64,000 nucleotides of DNA from Bryobacterales bacterium (GTDB taxonomy: Bacteria; Acidobacteriota; Terriglobia; Bryobacterales; Bryobacteraceae). This document shows positions 42,692-51,610 of this stretch, piece by piece; within the stretch, counting starts at the first letter, position 1; every line of letters starts with the position of its first letter. The notes beneath the pieces are model-generated. The model was given only the letters and a program-made list of their open reading frames with translations. It had not been told where the DNA came from and did not search any database. The position numbers and the translations under genes are program-made. The stretch is taken from NCBI GenBank assembly GCA_003164035.1, contig PLRS01000162.1, forward strand, positions 1-64,000. The letters are read 5' to 3'.

Positions 42692-43623
42692 GAGACAGTC
42701 ACCGCCTGGGCGGTGTGAGCCCGCAGCAGATCGCGCGCCACGGCGGCGGTGGCGGCGTGAATGGCGATGGTATCTTCCACGTTATTGGCATAACCGCCGG
42801 CCAGCACGATGGCCACCGGAATCTGCCGCCGGAGCGCCGTGCCGATCACCAGGCGGTCGCGCGCCTCCAGCCCTTGAAAGGTCAGGTCGAGCCCGCCGAG
42901 CTGATCGTCCCGATACGGGTCTGCCCCGGCGACATAGATCATCAGCTCCGGAGAAAAGCGCGCCAACGCTTCGCCCAGGCCGTCTCCCAGCCGCTGCAGG
43001 TACTCCCAGTCGCCGGCGCCGCCATCCAGGTGAATGTCCAGATCGGAGGGCGGCTTTTCGTACGGGTAGTTGTCAAACTGGTGAATCGACAGGGTGAATA
43101 CCGAGGGATCCTGGGCGAAGATAGAGGCCGTGCCATTGCCGTGGTGTACGTCGCAATCCACCACCATCGCACGGCGAATGGCGCCGTCGCGCTCCAGCAC
43201 GCGGATGGCTACGGCCATGTCGTTGATGGCGCAGAAACCTTCCCCATGCCCCGCGAACGCGTGGTGAAATCCGCCGCCCACGTTGTAGCACACCCCCTGT
43301 TCCAGGGCCAGCCGCGCGGCCAGGGTAGTACCCGCGGCAGCCAGGAAAAAGGCTTCCACCATGTGACGGGAATAGGGAATTTCCAGGCGCAGAATGTCAC
43401 TGTAACTCATGGTGCCGTCGCGAAGCTTGCCGATCCAGGCGGCATCGTGGGCCAGCAGCAGGTCTGCCTCGGAGATGGGGTCGGGTGTAATGAAATCGTC
43501 TTCCTCGGCAAAGCCTGTGCGCAGCATGCGCTCCCGCAGCCATCGGTATTTGCGGGATGGGAACACGTGCTCGCCCAGGTTCAGGTCGTATCGTTCGTGA
43601 TAGACCAGCCGGAACGGGAGCAT
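42688..43623 (-). CDS. Class II-type histone deacetylase family hydrolase
   Basis: 311 residues of the HDAC/acetoin-utilisation/acetylpolyamine-amidohydrolase fold. Active-site blocks are YNVGGGFHHAFAGHGEGFCAIND (tandem His), VDCDVHHGNGTA (zinc Asp and His), VAGADPYRDDQLGGL (zinc Asp) and VLAGGYA. It removes acyl groups from lysine or polyamine substrates. It sits five bases after pta, whose product handles acetyl phosphate and acetyl-CoA, and overlaps the adaptor gene (ATGA). The link to acetate metabolism is inferred from this arrangement. Confidence 0.92.
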   Translation of the reverse strand: MLPFRLVYHERYDLNLGEHVFPSRKYRWLRERMLRTGFAEEDDFITPDPISEADLLLAHDAAWIGKLRDGTMSYSDILRLEIPYSRHMVEAFFLAAAGTTLAARLALEQGVCYNVGGGFHHAFAGHGEGFCAINDMAVAIRVLERDGAIRRAMVVDCDVHHGNGTASIFAQDPSVFTLSIHQFDNYPYEKPPSDLDIHLDGGAGDWEYLQRLGDGLGEALARFSPELMIYVAGADPYRDDQLGGLDLTFQGLEARDRLVIGTALRRQIPVAIVLAGGYANNVEDTIAIHAATAAVARDLLRAHTAQAVTVS

Positions 43624-43628
43624 GGCAC

Positions 43629-44624
43629 CTACGGATTCTCCGACTGCAACGACGTAACCACGGCAACGTTAAAGATGTTCTCGGCCGTACTGCCGCGGGA
43701 AAGATCGTTGGCCGGCTTGGCCAGGCCCTGCAGAAAGGGGCCGATGGGCATCGATCCGCCCAGGCGTTCCAGCAGCTTGTTGGCGATATTCGCGCTGCCC
43801 AGGTCGGGAAAGATCAGCGTATTGGCGCGGCCGCCTACCGGGGAGCCCGGCGCTTTCGATTTCGCCACCAGCGCGCACACCGCCGCATCCGCCTGAAGTT
43901 CGCCATCCACCTTCAGATCCGGAGCGCGGGCTTTCACTATTCTGTACGCCTCAATTACTTTGTCCACGTCCGGGTGCTTTGTGTCGCCCTTGGTGGAAAA
44001 GCTGAGCAAGGCCACCAAAGGCTCGGTGTTGATTAGAGTGCGGGTGCTTTCGGCGGTGGCGATGGCGATATCGGCCAGTTGGACGGCGGTCGGGCGTACC
44101 ACCACGGCGCAATCGGCGAACGCGAACAGGCCGTTGTGGCCTTGCGAACGGTCGCGCAGCGCCACGATGAACACGCTCGAAACCAGCCGCGCGCGCGGAT
44201 GCACCCCTACCGCATGCAGCGCGGCGCGCACGGTTTCGCCGGTGCTGTTGACGGCGCCCCCCACGCTGCCGGCCGCGTCCCCGGCGGCTACCATCAGCGC
44301 GGCGAAATAAAGCGGCTTGCGCGCGATGGCGGCCGCTTCGATGGCGGTGATGCCCTTGGCGCGGCGGCGTTCATAGTAGATGGCGGCGTACTTGGAACCT
44401 TCCGGCGCCGTTGCCGGATCGATAAAGCGAACGCCTTCCGGAGCGTCGGCCGGTTTGCGCCCGATCAATACCGGCTTCGCCAGCCCTTCCCGCACCAGCC
44501 GCGCCGCCGCTTCCAAAACGCGCGGGTCCTCGCCTTCGGGAAACACAATCGTCTTCTTCAGCTTGCGGGCCCGCTCGATAAGCCCGGACATAAACGCTCG
44601 TGCCGATTCCGGAATATCCGCCAT
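43629..44624 (-). CDS. pta: Phosphate acetyltransferase
   Basis: 331 residues, the length of a short-form Pta. It catalyses acetyl-CoA plus phosphate to acetyl phosphate plus CoA in the cytoplasm. Blocks: [45 protein letters not shown], then [21 protein letters not shown] and [15 protein letters not shown]. No acetate kinase is adjacent. It is the first gene of a likely operon with the HDAC-like gene and the adaptor. Confidence 0.94.
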   Translation of the reverse strand: MADIPESARAFMSGLIERARKLKKTIVFPEGEDPRVLEAAARLVREGLAKPVLIGRKPADAPEGVRFIDPATAPEGSKYAAIYYERRRAKGITAIEAAAIARKPLYFAALMVAAGDAAGSVGGAVNSTGETVRAALHAVGVHPRARLVSSVFIVALRDRSQGHNGLFAFADCAVVVRPTAVQLADIAIATAESTRTLINTEPLVALLSFSTKGDTKHPDVDKVIEAYRIVKARAPDLKVDGELQADAAVCALVAKSKAPGSPVGGRANTLIFPDLGSANIANKLLERLGGSMPIGPFLQGLAKPANDLSRGSTAENIFNVAVVTSLQSENP

Positions 44625-44673
44625 GGAAAAAATTGAGTGTAGCAGGTGTGAGGCGGCGGTTGAGGTATATGCT

Positions 44674-46038
44674 TCACTTCCGAATCATCGGGACCAGTTT
44701 TTCCGCGCAGGCGTTGGGAGGCCCTTTTCCCGGCTTGCCTTCCACCCGGACGTCTTCGCCCTCGGGGCGGAAGTTCACCGCCCCCGGACCCAGCACAAAG
44801 TCGGCATGCTCGGCGTGAACGCCAGGAAACGGCGCGGCAAAGTAGACATTGTCGAAGGTCATTTGCAGGCGGTGCTTGGCATCGAAACCATCAAGCGTCA
44901 CTTTACCTCCACCTTCCACCACCACGTCGCGCAAAACGATTCCGGTCGCGACCGGGATCCGGCTGCCGTCTCTGCCCCCATGCTCGTAGTCGGCATCCAT
45001 CAAGATGGGGTTTCGATTGTTGCGGATACAGACGTCCTGGTAAACAATATCTTGAACTAACCCGCCGCGAGTGGAATTGGACTTGATGCGGATGCCGTTA
45101 TCGGCGCCATCGATGGAGAGGTCGGTAACGCGGATGGAATCGGCGCCGCCGTAGGTCTCGCTGCCGATGGACATGCCGTGGCCGTAATAGAAATGGTTGT
45201 GAGCGATGGTCATGTGCGAGACGTGGCCGCCGGCTTTAATGGCGACATTGTCGTCGCCAGTCGAAATGTAGCAATGGGTGATGGTGACGTTGGTGGAGGA
45301 GCCTGGGTCGATGCCGTCGGTGTTGCGCGCGTTGCGCGGCGTATCGATGATGACGCCCCATGCGGTAAAGCCATTGCCATTACCGTAATACACGTGAAAA
45401 TTCGCGGAGTTCTTGAGGGTGATTTTGTAGAGCGTGAAGTCGTCGCAGTGGGAAAGCACGATCAGGCGCGGTACGTGCTGGCTGCCACCGCCGCGCGCCT
45501 GTTCGGCGAGTTGCCACCAGGTAACGGACTTGCCGAGGAGCATGGCCCAGCCGCGCCCGTCAATCACGCCTTCTCCCATCACCGCCGCGCCGGAAACGCC
45601 CGATCCGGCGATGAGCGGCTTGCAGCCGGGGCTTGAAGTCTTAGCTACGATCCCGCAGCTACCTGGCTCAATCTCAAAGAGTTGTGGATCGCGCGAGCCA
45701 AACAGAATCGCCCCGGCGTCGACCACCAGCGCCACGCCGGCGCGCAGAGAAAGCGGCCCGGAAAGAAAGGCGTTGTGCGCGCCATCGGCCTTCAGCTCCA
45801 CGGCCCGGCCTTTAGGACAAGCGTCGATGGCCTGCTGAATGCGGCTGGTATCGAGCTTCGCTTCGTCGGATTCGGCCAGCGTTTTGTTACCATCGATGGC
45901 GGTGAGGTTGGCGGTCACCACCGTGCAACTGGGCGGAATCGCGGGCTCGGTGACGCGGCGAGTATCCTGGGCCTGGAGGGCAAGCGGCACGAGAGCCGCC
46001 GCCAGCGCCAGGCAGAACGGCATACCGGGTTTCATCAC
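44674..46038 (-). CDS. Glycoside hydrolase family 28 (polygalacturonase-like), secreted
   Basis: 454 residues with a signal peptide ([22 protein letters not shown]). It has a right-handed beta-helix with all GH28 catalytic blocks: [12 protein letters not shown] (NTD), [13 protein letters not shown] (DD), GHGMSIGSE (GHG) and [14 protein letters not shown] (RIK). It hydrolyses galacturonosyl linkages of pectin or rhamnogalacturonan. It lies apart from the larger saccharide cluster at 51.6-60.9 kb but fits the same substrate range. A half copy of repeat family C lies just upstream of it (46062-46088). Confidence 0.93.
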   Translation of the reverse strand: MMKPGMPFCLALAAALVPLALQAQDTRRVTEPAIPPSCTVVTANLTAIDGNKTLAESDEAKLDTSRIQQAIDACPKGRAVELKADGAHNAFLSGPLSLRAGVALVVDAGAILFGSRDPQLFEIEPGSCGIVAKTSSPGCKPLIAGSGVSGAAVMGEGVIDGRGWAMLLGKSVTWWQLAEQARGGGSQHVPRLIVLSHCDDFTLYKITLKNSANFHVYYGNGNGFTAWGVIIDTPRNARNTDGIDPGSSTNVTITHCYISTGDDNVAIKAGGHVSHMTIAHNHFYYGHGMSIGSETYGGADSIRVTDLSIDGADNGIRIKSNSTRGGLVQDIVYQDVCIRNNRNPILMDADYEHGGRDGSRIPVATGIVLRDVVVEGGGKVTLDGFDAKHRLQMTFDNVYFAAPFPGVHAEHADFVLGPGAVNFRPEGEDVRVEGKPGKGPPNACAEKLVPMIRK

Positions 46039-46061
46039 TATATAGTGTCGCCCAGATCGGC

Positions 46062-46088
46062 CGCGACAGGCCGGGAGGCCTGTCCCAC
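46062..46088. repeat. Half copy of repeat family C
   Basis: GCGACAGGCCGGGAGGCCTGTCCCAC-type end, the same as one arm of the full copies at 51510-51586 and 52762-52842. It lies between the GH28 start and the DUF2760 gene. Confidence 0.75.
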
Positions 46089-46118
46089 TGTTATCCTAAA
46101 TCTTCGGAGCTGAATCAT

Positions 46119-46655
46119 TTGAATCGAATTGCACTGGCTTTTCGCAGTTTCTTCCAATTGTTGTTCTCGGGCAAGCTGTCGGACGGCACCCTGGCCGACC
46201 TGCGGCTGTCGCGGCGGGAAGCGTCACCGGGCAAACCAGCCGCCAAGCCCACCCTTGCCGCCGTGCCACCGGCCGCGCGCGTTTCCGACGGCGCGCTTCA
46301 ACTTCTCGCCATTCTGCAGCGCGACTCGCGCCTGGTCGACTTCCTGATGGAAGACATCTCCGCTTACGCCGACGACCAAATCGGCGCCGCCGTGCGCGAG
46401 TTGCACGATCAGTGCCGCGACGCGCTGGCCCGCTACGTCGGTTTGGCCCCGGTGATCGATGGCGTGGAGGGCACTTTCGCCAAAGCGCCGGGCGAACCTG
46501 CCGCCGTCAAATTTGTCGGCAACGTGCCGGCCAAACCGCCGGCCGGCGGTACTTTGCGCCATAAAGGCTGGAAAGCGGTTAAGATCGACTTGCCCTCGCT
46601 ACCAGCCAAACAGGACGCCACCATCATCGCCCCGGCCGAAATCGAAATCGAGTAA
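46119..46655 (+). CDS. DUF2760 protein, first gene of an Hsp70-like cluster
   Basis: 178 residues, start TTG with GGAG about ten bases upstream. The conserved DUF2760 domain starts near residue 60 (GALQLLAILQRDSRLVDFLMEDISAYADDQIGAAVRELHDQCR), continues LARYVGLAPVIDGVEGT and ends TLRHKGWKAVKIDLPSLP. An N-terminal amphipathic or membrane-touching segment (ALAFRSFFQLLF) precedes a flexible Ala/Pro linker. The domain is uncharacterised but regularly found before Hsp70-like genes, as here: the first Hsp70 begins six bases after its stop. A substrate or adaptor role for the Hsp70 pair is inferred. Confidence 0.85.
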   Translation: MNRIALAFRSFFQLLFSGKLSDGTLADLRLSRREASPGKPAAKPTLAAVPPAARVSDGALQLLAILQRDSRLVDFLMEDISAYADDQIGAAVRELHDQCRDALARYVGLAPVIDGVEGTFAKAPGEPAAVKFVGNVPAKPPAGGTLRHKGWKAVKIDLPSLPAKQDATIIAPAEIEIE

Positions 46656-46661
46656 ACCGCC

Positions 46662-48497
46662 TTGCCGCCTCCAGCAGCCAAATTCGTTATCGGAATCGAC
46701 TTGGGCACCACCAACTCCGCGCTCTCTTACGCCAAGGTGGAAGCCGTCGCCGACCCGTTCGCACCCGCCGGCGTGGAATTGCTGCCCATCCCGCAACTGG
46801 CCAACCCCGGCGAAGTGCGGGACGAACCGCTGCTGCCTTCGTTCCTGTATCTGCCCGCGGCCGCGGAGTTTCCGGCGGGCACGCTGGCGCTGCCGTGGGA
46901 TTCGGAGCGGAGCTTCGTCACCGGCTCGCTGGCGCAAAAGCGCGGCGGCGAAAACGCCGGCCGGCTGGTGTCCTCGGCCAAATCGTGGCTGTCCCATTCG
47001 GGCGTCGACCGAACTTCGCCGCTGGTCCCCTTCCGCGCGCCCGAAGGAGTCGACAAAATTTCCCCGGTCGTTGCCAGCCGCCGCTACCTGGAACACCTGC
47101 GCGAAGCCTGGGACTACAAGATGCCCGAGGACCCGTTCGCCGCGCAGCACGTACTGGTGACCGTGCCCGCCTCGTTCGACGCGGTGGCGCGGGAGCTGAC
47201 CCTGGCCGCGGCCGAGCAGGCCGGTTATCGCGACGTGACCCTGCTCGAAGAACCCCAGGCCGCTTTCTACGCCTGGATCGAGCGCCATCCGGATTGGCGC
47301 GAGCGGGTGACGGTGGGCGACCTGATTCTGGTGGTCGATATCGGCGGCGGCACCACCGATTTCACCCTCATCGCCGTCACCGAAGCGAACGGCGAGTTGC
47401 AGCTCGAACGCGTGGCCGTGGGCGAGCACATCCTGCTGGGCGGCGACAATATCGATCTGGCGCTGGCCGGCGCCGTGGCCGAACGGCTGGCGCAGAAGGG
47501 CACGCGCCTGGATTCGCGCCAAATGCAGGCGCTTTGGAATAACTGCCGCACGGCCAAGGAAAAATTGCTGGAGCCGGGCAACAAGGCCAAAGAGCAGGCG
47601 GTCACGATTCTGGGGAAAGGATCCGGGCTGGTGGGAGGAACCATCAAAGCTTCGCTGCTCCGGGAAGATATCGAACGCATCCTCTCCGCCGGCTTCCTGC
47701 CCGAAGTGGCCAGCACCGACATGCCCGCGCAGCAGCGCCGCGTGGGGCTGCAGGAGTTGGGCCTACCCTACGCCGCCGATGCCGCCATCACCCGTCACCT
47801 GGCGCGCTTTCTGCGCCAGCAGGCCGCCACCCAGCGCGGCACCGTGCGCAGCGGACCGAGCGGCCTGGCGTGCCCCAGCCACGTGCTCTTCAACGGCGGC
47901 GTGCTCAATGCCGCCGAGGTGCGCGAAAGAATTCTCGAGACGCTCGGCCGCTGGCTCGCCGCCGAGGGCATGAACAAAGTGCAGCCGCTCGCCGGCGAGG
48001 ATTTGATGCACGCGGTTTCGCGCGGGGCGGCTTATTACGGGCTGGCGCGAATGGGGCGAGGCGTGCGCATCCGCGGCGGCGTGCCGCGCAGCTACTACGT
48101 CGGCATCGAATCCGCCATGCCCACCGTTCCCGGCTTCCCCGCCCCGCTCAAAGCGTTGAATGTGGTCCCCTTCGGTATGGAAGAAGCCAGCGAGGCGCGC
48201 ATCCCCAATCGCGAATTCGGCCTGGTGGTGGGCCAACCCGCCGAGTTCCGCTTCTTCACCTCCACCGCCCGCAAACAGGACCAGCCCGGCGACCTCATCG
48301 AGGACCTGGGCGACGAGCTCGAAGAGCTCGCTCCCATGGAAGTCACTTTCGCCGGCGGTGAAAGCTCGAGCGAGGTGGTCCCGGTTTCCTTCGAATCCGT
48401 CGTCACCGAAACCGGCGTGCTGCAGCTCTGGTGCGTGGCCCGCGACGGCCGCCGCTGGAAACTCGAATTCAACGTCCGCGAGCGGGTGAGAGCATGA
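46662..48497 (+). CDS. Divergent Hsp70-family ATPase, member 1
   Basis: 611 residues, TTG start six bases after DUF2760. The actin-like ATPase is complete: VIGIDLGTTNSALSYAK (phosphate 1), VSSAKSWLSHSGVDR (Lys equivalent to DnaK Lys70), LLEEPQAAFYAWI, VVDIGGGTTDFTLIAV (phosphate 2) and HVLFNGGVLNAAEVRERI (adenosine). The C-terminal 130 residues do not resemble the DnaK substrate-binding domain and there is no lid or EEVD-like tail. No DnaJ or GrpE gene is nearby. It is likely a specialised chaperone acting with the second Hsp70 and DUF2760. Confidence 0.9.
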   Translation: MPPPAAKFVIGIDLGTTNSALSYAKVEAVADPFAPAGVELLPIPQLANPGEVRDEPLLPSFLYLPAAAEFPAGTLALPWDSERSFVTGSLAQKRGGENAGRLVSSAKSWLSHSGVDRTSPLVPFRAPEGVDKISPVVASRRYLEHLREAWDYKMPEDPFAAQHVLVTVPASFDAVARELTLAAAEQAGYRDVTLLEEPQAAFYAWIERHPDWRERVTVGDLILVVDIGGGTTDFTLIAVTEANGELQLERVAVGEHILLGGDNIDLALAGAVAERLAQKGTRLDSRQMQALWNNCRTAKEKLLEPGNKAKEQAVTILGKGSGLVGGTIKASLLREDIERILSAGFLPEVASTDMPAQQRRVGLQELGLPYAADAAITRHLARFLRQQAATQRGTVRSGPSGLACPSHVLFNGGVLNAAEVRERILETLGRWLAAEGMNKVQPLAGEDLMHAVSRGAAYYGLARMGRGVRIRGGVPRSYYVGIESAMPTVPGFPAPLKALNVVPFGMEEASEARIPNREFGLVVGQPAEFRFFTSTARKQDQPGDLIEDLGDELEELAPMEVTFAGGESSSEVVPVSFESVVTETGVLQLWCVARDGRRWKLEFNVRERVRA

Positions 48498-48513
48498 TCG
48501 CAGCTATCCTCCC

Positions 48514-48595
48514 TGTGGGGCAGACCATCGTTTTTTGTGGTCTGCCACCCAAGCTCCTTCATGGCAAACCACGAAAAACGATGGTCTGCCCCACA
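48514..48595. repeat. Palindromic repeat family A, copy 2, between the Hsp70 genes
   Basis: Perfect 22-base arms, 48514-48535 (GGGGCAGACCATCG within) and 48574-48595 (CGATGGTCTGCCCC within), enclose a 38-base centre that contains nested half-palindromes. It starts 17 bases after the first Hsp70 stop and ends nine bases before the second Hsp70 ATG, so it fills the intergenic mRNA and the normal ribosome-binding position. Confidence 0.88.
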
Positions 48596-48603
48596 ATGAC
48601 ACC

Positions 48604-51267
48604 ATGAAGATCGGCATCGACCTCGGCACCACCAATTCCGCCCTGGCTTACATCGACGAACGCGAAGCCGAGGACCGCGATTTCCCGCCTATCCGCATTT
48701 TCGAAACCCCGCAACTGGTCGCCGCCGGCCGCATCGAACCGCGCCGCACCTTGCCCTCGTTCCTCTTTTTAGAAGACGGCCAGCCGGTCGGCCTCTACGC
48801 CCGCGAGCAGGGCGCACTCATCCCCACCCGGCTGGTGCATTCCGCCAAGTCCTGGCTCTCGAATCCCGACGTCGACCGCACCGCCAAAATTCTTCCCTGG
48901 GATTCACAGGAGACCGGCCGCGTCCTCTCGCCGGTAGAAGTCTCTTCGCGCTTTCTGGCCAAGTTCCGCGAAGAGTGGGACCGCACCCAGCACACTTCGC
49001 TGGCCCAGCAGGACGTGGTGCTGACCGTGCCCGCTTCCTTCGACGAGGAAGCCCGCGAGCTGACCGTGATGGCCGCTCGCGATGCGGGTATCGAGCGGCT
49101 GACCTTGCTCGAAGAGCCGGCCGCCGCGTTCTATTCGTGGATCTCCGCCAACCTGGCGCAATCGCGCAAGAAGCTGGTGGATGGCGAAACCGTGCTCGTC
49201 TGCGACGTGGGCGGCGGCACCAGCGATTTCAGCCTGATTCGCGTTTCGCGCGAAGGCGACCTGGTGAACTTCACCCGCACCGCCGTGGGCAAACACCTGC
49301 TGCTGGGCGGCGACAATCTGGATCTCACTCTCGCCTGGCTGGTGGAGGCCAAGCTGGGCAAGCAGCTTTCCATTCGCCAGCGCAGCGGTTTGCGTCGGCA
49401 GTGCTCGGCGGCCAAGGAGCGGTTGCTCAACGACCCGAATCTGAAGTCTGTCGAGATTACCGTGCTCGGCACCGGCTCGGCGTTGATCGGCAAATCGCTC
49501 AAGACCGAAATCCTGCGCCAGGAAGCGCTGGAGCTGGCACTCGAAGGTTTTCTCCCCTTTTCCGCTCGCGGCGAAGCGCCCAAGGAAGAGAAGCGCAGCC
49601 TGTTCCGGGAACTGGGCCTGCCCTACGTCACCGACCCCGCCATCACCCGCCATCTCAATGTGTTTCTCGAAAGCGCCATCGGGTCCGCCGGCCACGAGCC
49701 CGACGCCATTCTGTTCAACGGCGGCTTCTTCATCCCGCAAATCCTGCGCGAGCGCGTGGCCGACGTGCTCTGCCGCTGGTACGGACGCCGCCCGGAGATC
49801 CTCGAAAATAGCGACCTGGACCTGGCCGTGGCCCGCGGCGCGGCCTATTACAGCTATGCGCGCAGTACCGGAGGCGGCATCCTGGTGCGCGGCGGCCTGC
49901 CGCGAACCTATTACATCGCGTTGGGCGAAGTCCGCGACGGCAAATTCCCCGCCGTGTGCCTGGTGCCGCGCGGGGCCGAAGAAGGTTCGGCGGTCTCGAT
50001 CGATAACGACGCCCTGCAACTGGTCGCCAATCGCCCGGTCGGCTTCCGTCTCTATAGCTCGCTCGCCCGCGCCGAAGACAAGCTGGGCGACGTGGTGGAA
50101 TTCGCGGCCGACGACGAAAGCCTGCACCGGCACGCGCCCTTGCACGCCGTGATCCGCTTCGGCAAGAAAGCCGAGGAGCGTCTGATTCCGGTGAAGCTGG
50201 GCGCGCGGCTCACCGAGGTCGGCACCCTCGAAACCTGGTGCGAATCGAAGATCAGCGACAATCGCTGGAACCTGGAATTCGCCCTCCGCAAACAGACGGC
50301 CCAGCCGGCCGAACGCCGCGCCGCGGCGGTAATGAGTGAGCAGGCGCTGAAAGGTTCGCTGGAATCGATTACGGTCATGTTTTCGCCTAGCGCCAAAGCG
50401 CCCTTTCCGCCCGAGGAGCTGCCTGCCCGCCTGGAACAGAGCATGGGCCTGGGCCGCAATTCGTGGCCCGTCGCCGCCATTCGCCAGATGGCCGATGCGT
50501 TTCTGGCGGCCGCGGACGGGCGCAAGAAGTCGGCCGCGTTCGAAATTCGCTGGCTCAACCTGGCCGGCTTCTGCCTCCGCCCCGGCTTCGGATTTCCCGG
50601 CGACGACTTTCGCATCGAGCAGGCCCGGCGCGTCTACTCGAGCGGCCTCGCCTACTCCAATCAGGCTCAATGCGAAATCGATTGGTGGATCTTCTGGGGA
50701 CGCCTCGCCGGCGGCTTGAATCGTAATCAGCAGACCGATATTTACCAGCGCCTCTCGGCGTTTCTGCTGCCGCGAGGCTCGAAGAAACCGCCGCGCCTGA
50801 ATCCGTCGCTGCTGCGCGAAATGTGGCGCACCGCGTCCAGCCTGGAGCTTTTGCCGGTGGGCACCAAGACCGAGCTCGGCGATGCGCTCGTCAAGCGAGT
50901 CAGGTCCGGCGATTACAAAGAGAGCGAGCTGTGGTGCCTGTTGCGATTGGGCGCGCGCAAGCTATTCTACGGCCCCATCAACCTGGTCGTGCCCCCGGCG
51001 GTCGCCGCGCGCTGGGCCGAAGCGCTGCTCGCCATCCCCGCCGCGGCCGATGCCCTGGCCGCTATCGCCCGCCGCACCGAAGACCCCACCCGCGATCTGC
51101 CCATCGCCACCCGCAACACCGTTCGCGCCAAGCTGGCGCAGCACGCCCACGCCGACCGCTTGCTGCCCATCCTCGATGGCGAAGCCGAAGACGACCGGGC
51201 GCTAGGCCGCATCTTCGGCGAGGAACTGCCCTCCGGCCTGGTGATGGTGGACCAGCCGGTAGAGTGA
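48604..51267 (+). CDS. Divergent Hsp70-family ATPase, member 2, with long C-terminal DUF3731-like extension
   Basis: 887 residues. The ATPase reads KIGIDLGTTNSALAYIDE, VHSAKSWLSNPDVDR, LLEEPAAAFYSWI, VCDVGGGTSDFSLIRV and AILFNGGFFIPQILRERV. After a short beta domain (residues about 490-570), a helical extension of about 300 residues follows (ALKGSLESITVMFSPSAKAPFPP, WLNLAGFCLRPGFGFPGDDFR, WWIFWGRLAGGLNRNQQ, LWCLLRLGARKLFYGPIN), matching the DUF3731 type. ATG 48604 follows the inverted repeat; no ribosome-binding site is visible. It is paired with member 1 and DUF2760 on the same strand. Confidence 0.9.
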   Translation: MKIGIDLGTTNSALAYIDEREAEDRDFPPIRIFETPQLVAAGRIEPRRTLPSFLFLEDGQPVGLYAREQGALIPTRLVHSAKSWLSNPDVDRTAKILPWDSQETGRVLSPVEVSSRFLAKFREEWDRTQHTSLAQQDVVLTVPASFDEEARELTVMAARDAGIERLTLLEEPAAAFYSWISANLAQSRKKLVDGETVLVCDVGGGTSDFSLIRVSREGDLVNFTRTAVGKHLLLGGDNLDLTLAWLVEAKLGKQLSIRQRSGLRRQCSAAKERLLNDPNLKSVEITVLGTGSALIGKSLKTEILRQEALELALEGFLPFSARGEAPKEEKRSLFRELGLPYVTDPAITRHLNVFLESAIGSAGHEPDAILFNGGFFIPQILRERVADVLCRWYGRRPEILENSDLDLAVARGAAYYSYARSTGGGILVRGGLPRTYYIALGEVRDGKFPAVCLVPRGAEEGSAVSIDNDALQLVANRPVGFRLYSSLARAEDKLGDVVEFAADDESLHRHAPLHAVIRFGKKAEERLIPVKLGARLTEVGTLETWCESKISDNRWNLEFALRKQTAQPAERRAAAVMSEQALKGSLESITVMFSPSAKAPFPPEELPARLEQSMGLGRNSWPVAAIRQMADAFLAAADGRKKSAAFEIRWLNLAGFCLRPGFGFPGDDFRIEQARRVYSSGLAYSNQAQCEIDWWIFWGRLAGGLNRNQQTDIYQRLSAFLLPRGSKKPPRLNPSLLREMWRTASSLELLPVGTKTELGDALVKRVRSGDYKESELWCLLRLGARKLFYGPINLVVPPAVAARWAEALLAIPAAADALAAIARRTEDPTRDLPIATRNTVRAKLAQHAHADRLLPILDGEAEDDRALGRIFGEELPSGLVMVDQPVE

Positions 51268-51297
51268 GATTTCGCTAATTCCGAGGAGGCTAGCCTC

Positions 51298-51504
51298 ATG
51301 CGAAAATTTCTGCAATACATCACCAATAACGAGGCAAGATCCCGCCACGAAGAGTCCTTCGATGCGGTCTTTTGGGTCATAGAAACACTCGCCCTGATCT
51401 TTGGGATATGGATCCTTCTCGCCAGGCATGACCCCGAGTGGATACCATTTCTCGTCATCGAATACTGCTGGGCAATGGACAACCTGCGCCACAATCGCCC
51501 TTAG
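51298..51504 (+). CDS. Small membrane protein, 68 aa
   Basis: A short protein with a good ribosome-binding site (GAGGAGG, nine bases from the ATG). A hydrophobic helix (VFWVIETLALIFGIWILLA, about residues 24-42) is followed by a second apolar stretch (WIPFLVIEYCWAM). The N-terminus is charged. No domain is recognised. It follows the second Hsp70 by 30 bp on the same strand and is probably the last gene of that operon. Confidence 0.6.
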   Translation: MRKFLQYITNNEARSRHEESFDAVFWVIETLALIFGIWILLARHDPEWIPFLVIEYCWAMDNLRHNRP

Positions 51505-51509
51505 ACCGA

Positions 51510-51586
51510 GTGGGACAGGCCTCCTGGCCTGTCGTAGCCGCGAAGCGGCTCTTCCAGCCAGCGACAGGCCGGGAGGCCTGTCCCAC
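51510..51586. repeat. Palindromic repeat family C, copy 1
   Basis: GTGGGACAGGCCTCCTGGCC at the left and GGCCGGGAGGCCTGTCCCAC at the right enclose a centre reading GTAGCCGCGAAGCGGCTCTT then CCAGCCAGCGACAG. It lies 24 bp after the stop of the mutarotase-fold gene. Confidence 0.88.
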
Positions 51587-51610
51587 CAAACGCAGGCACT
51601 TGGCGCTCCC

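Noticed and set aside
48904-50670. 588-aa minus-strand frame opposite the second Hsp70
   Set aside because: Shadow with no domain; the Hsp70 motifs on the plus strand are unambiguous.
46662-51267. Canonical dnaK/hscA chaperones
   Set aside because: The substrate-binding domain, lid and J/GrpE partners are absent; only the ATPase is shared.
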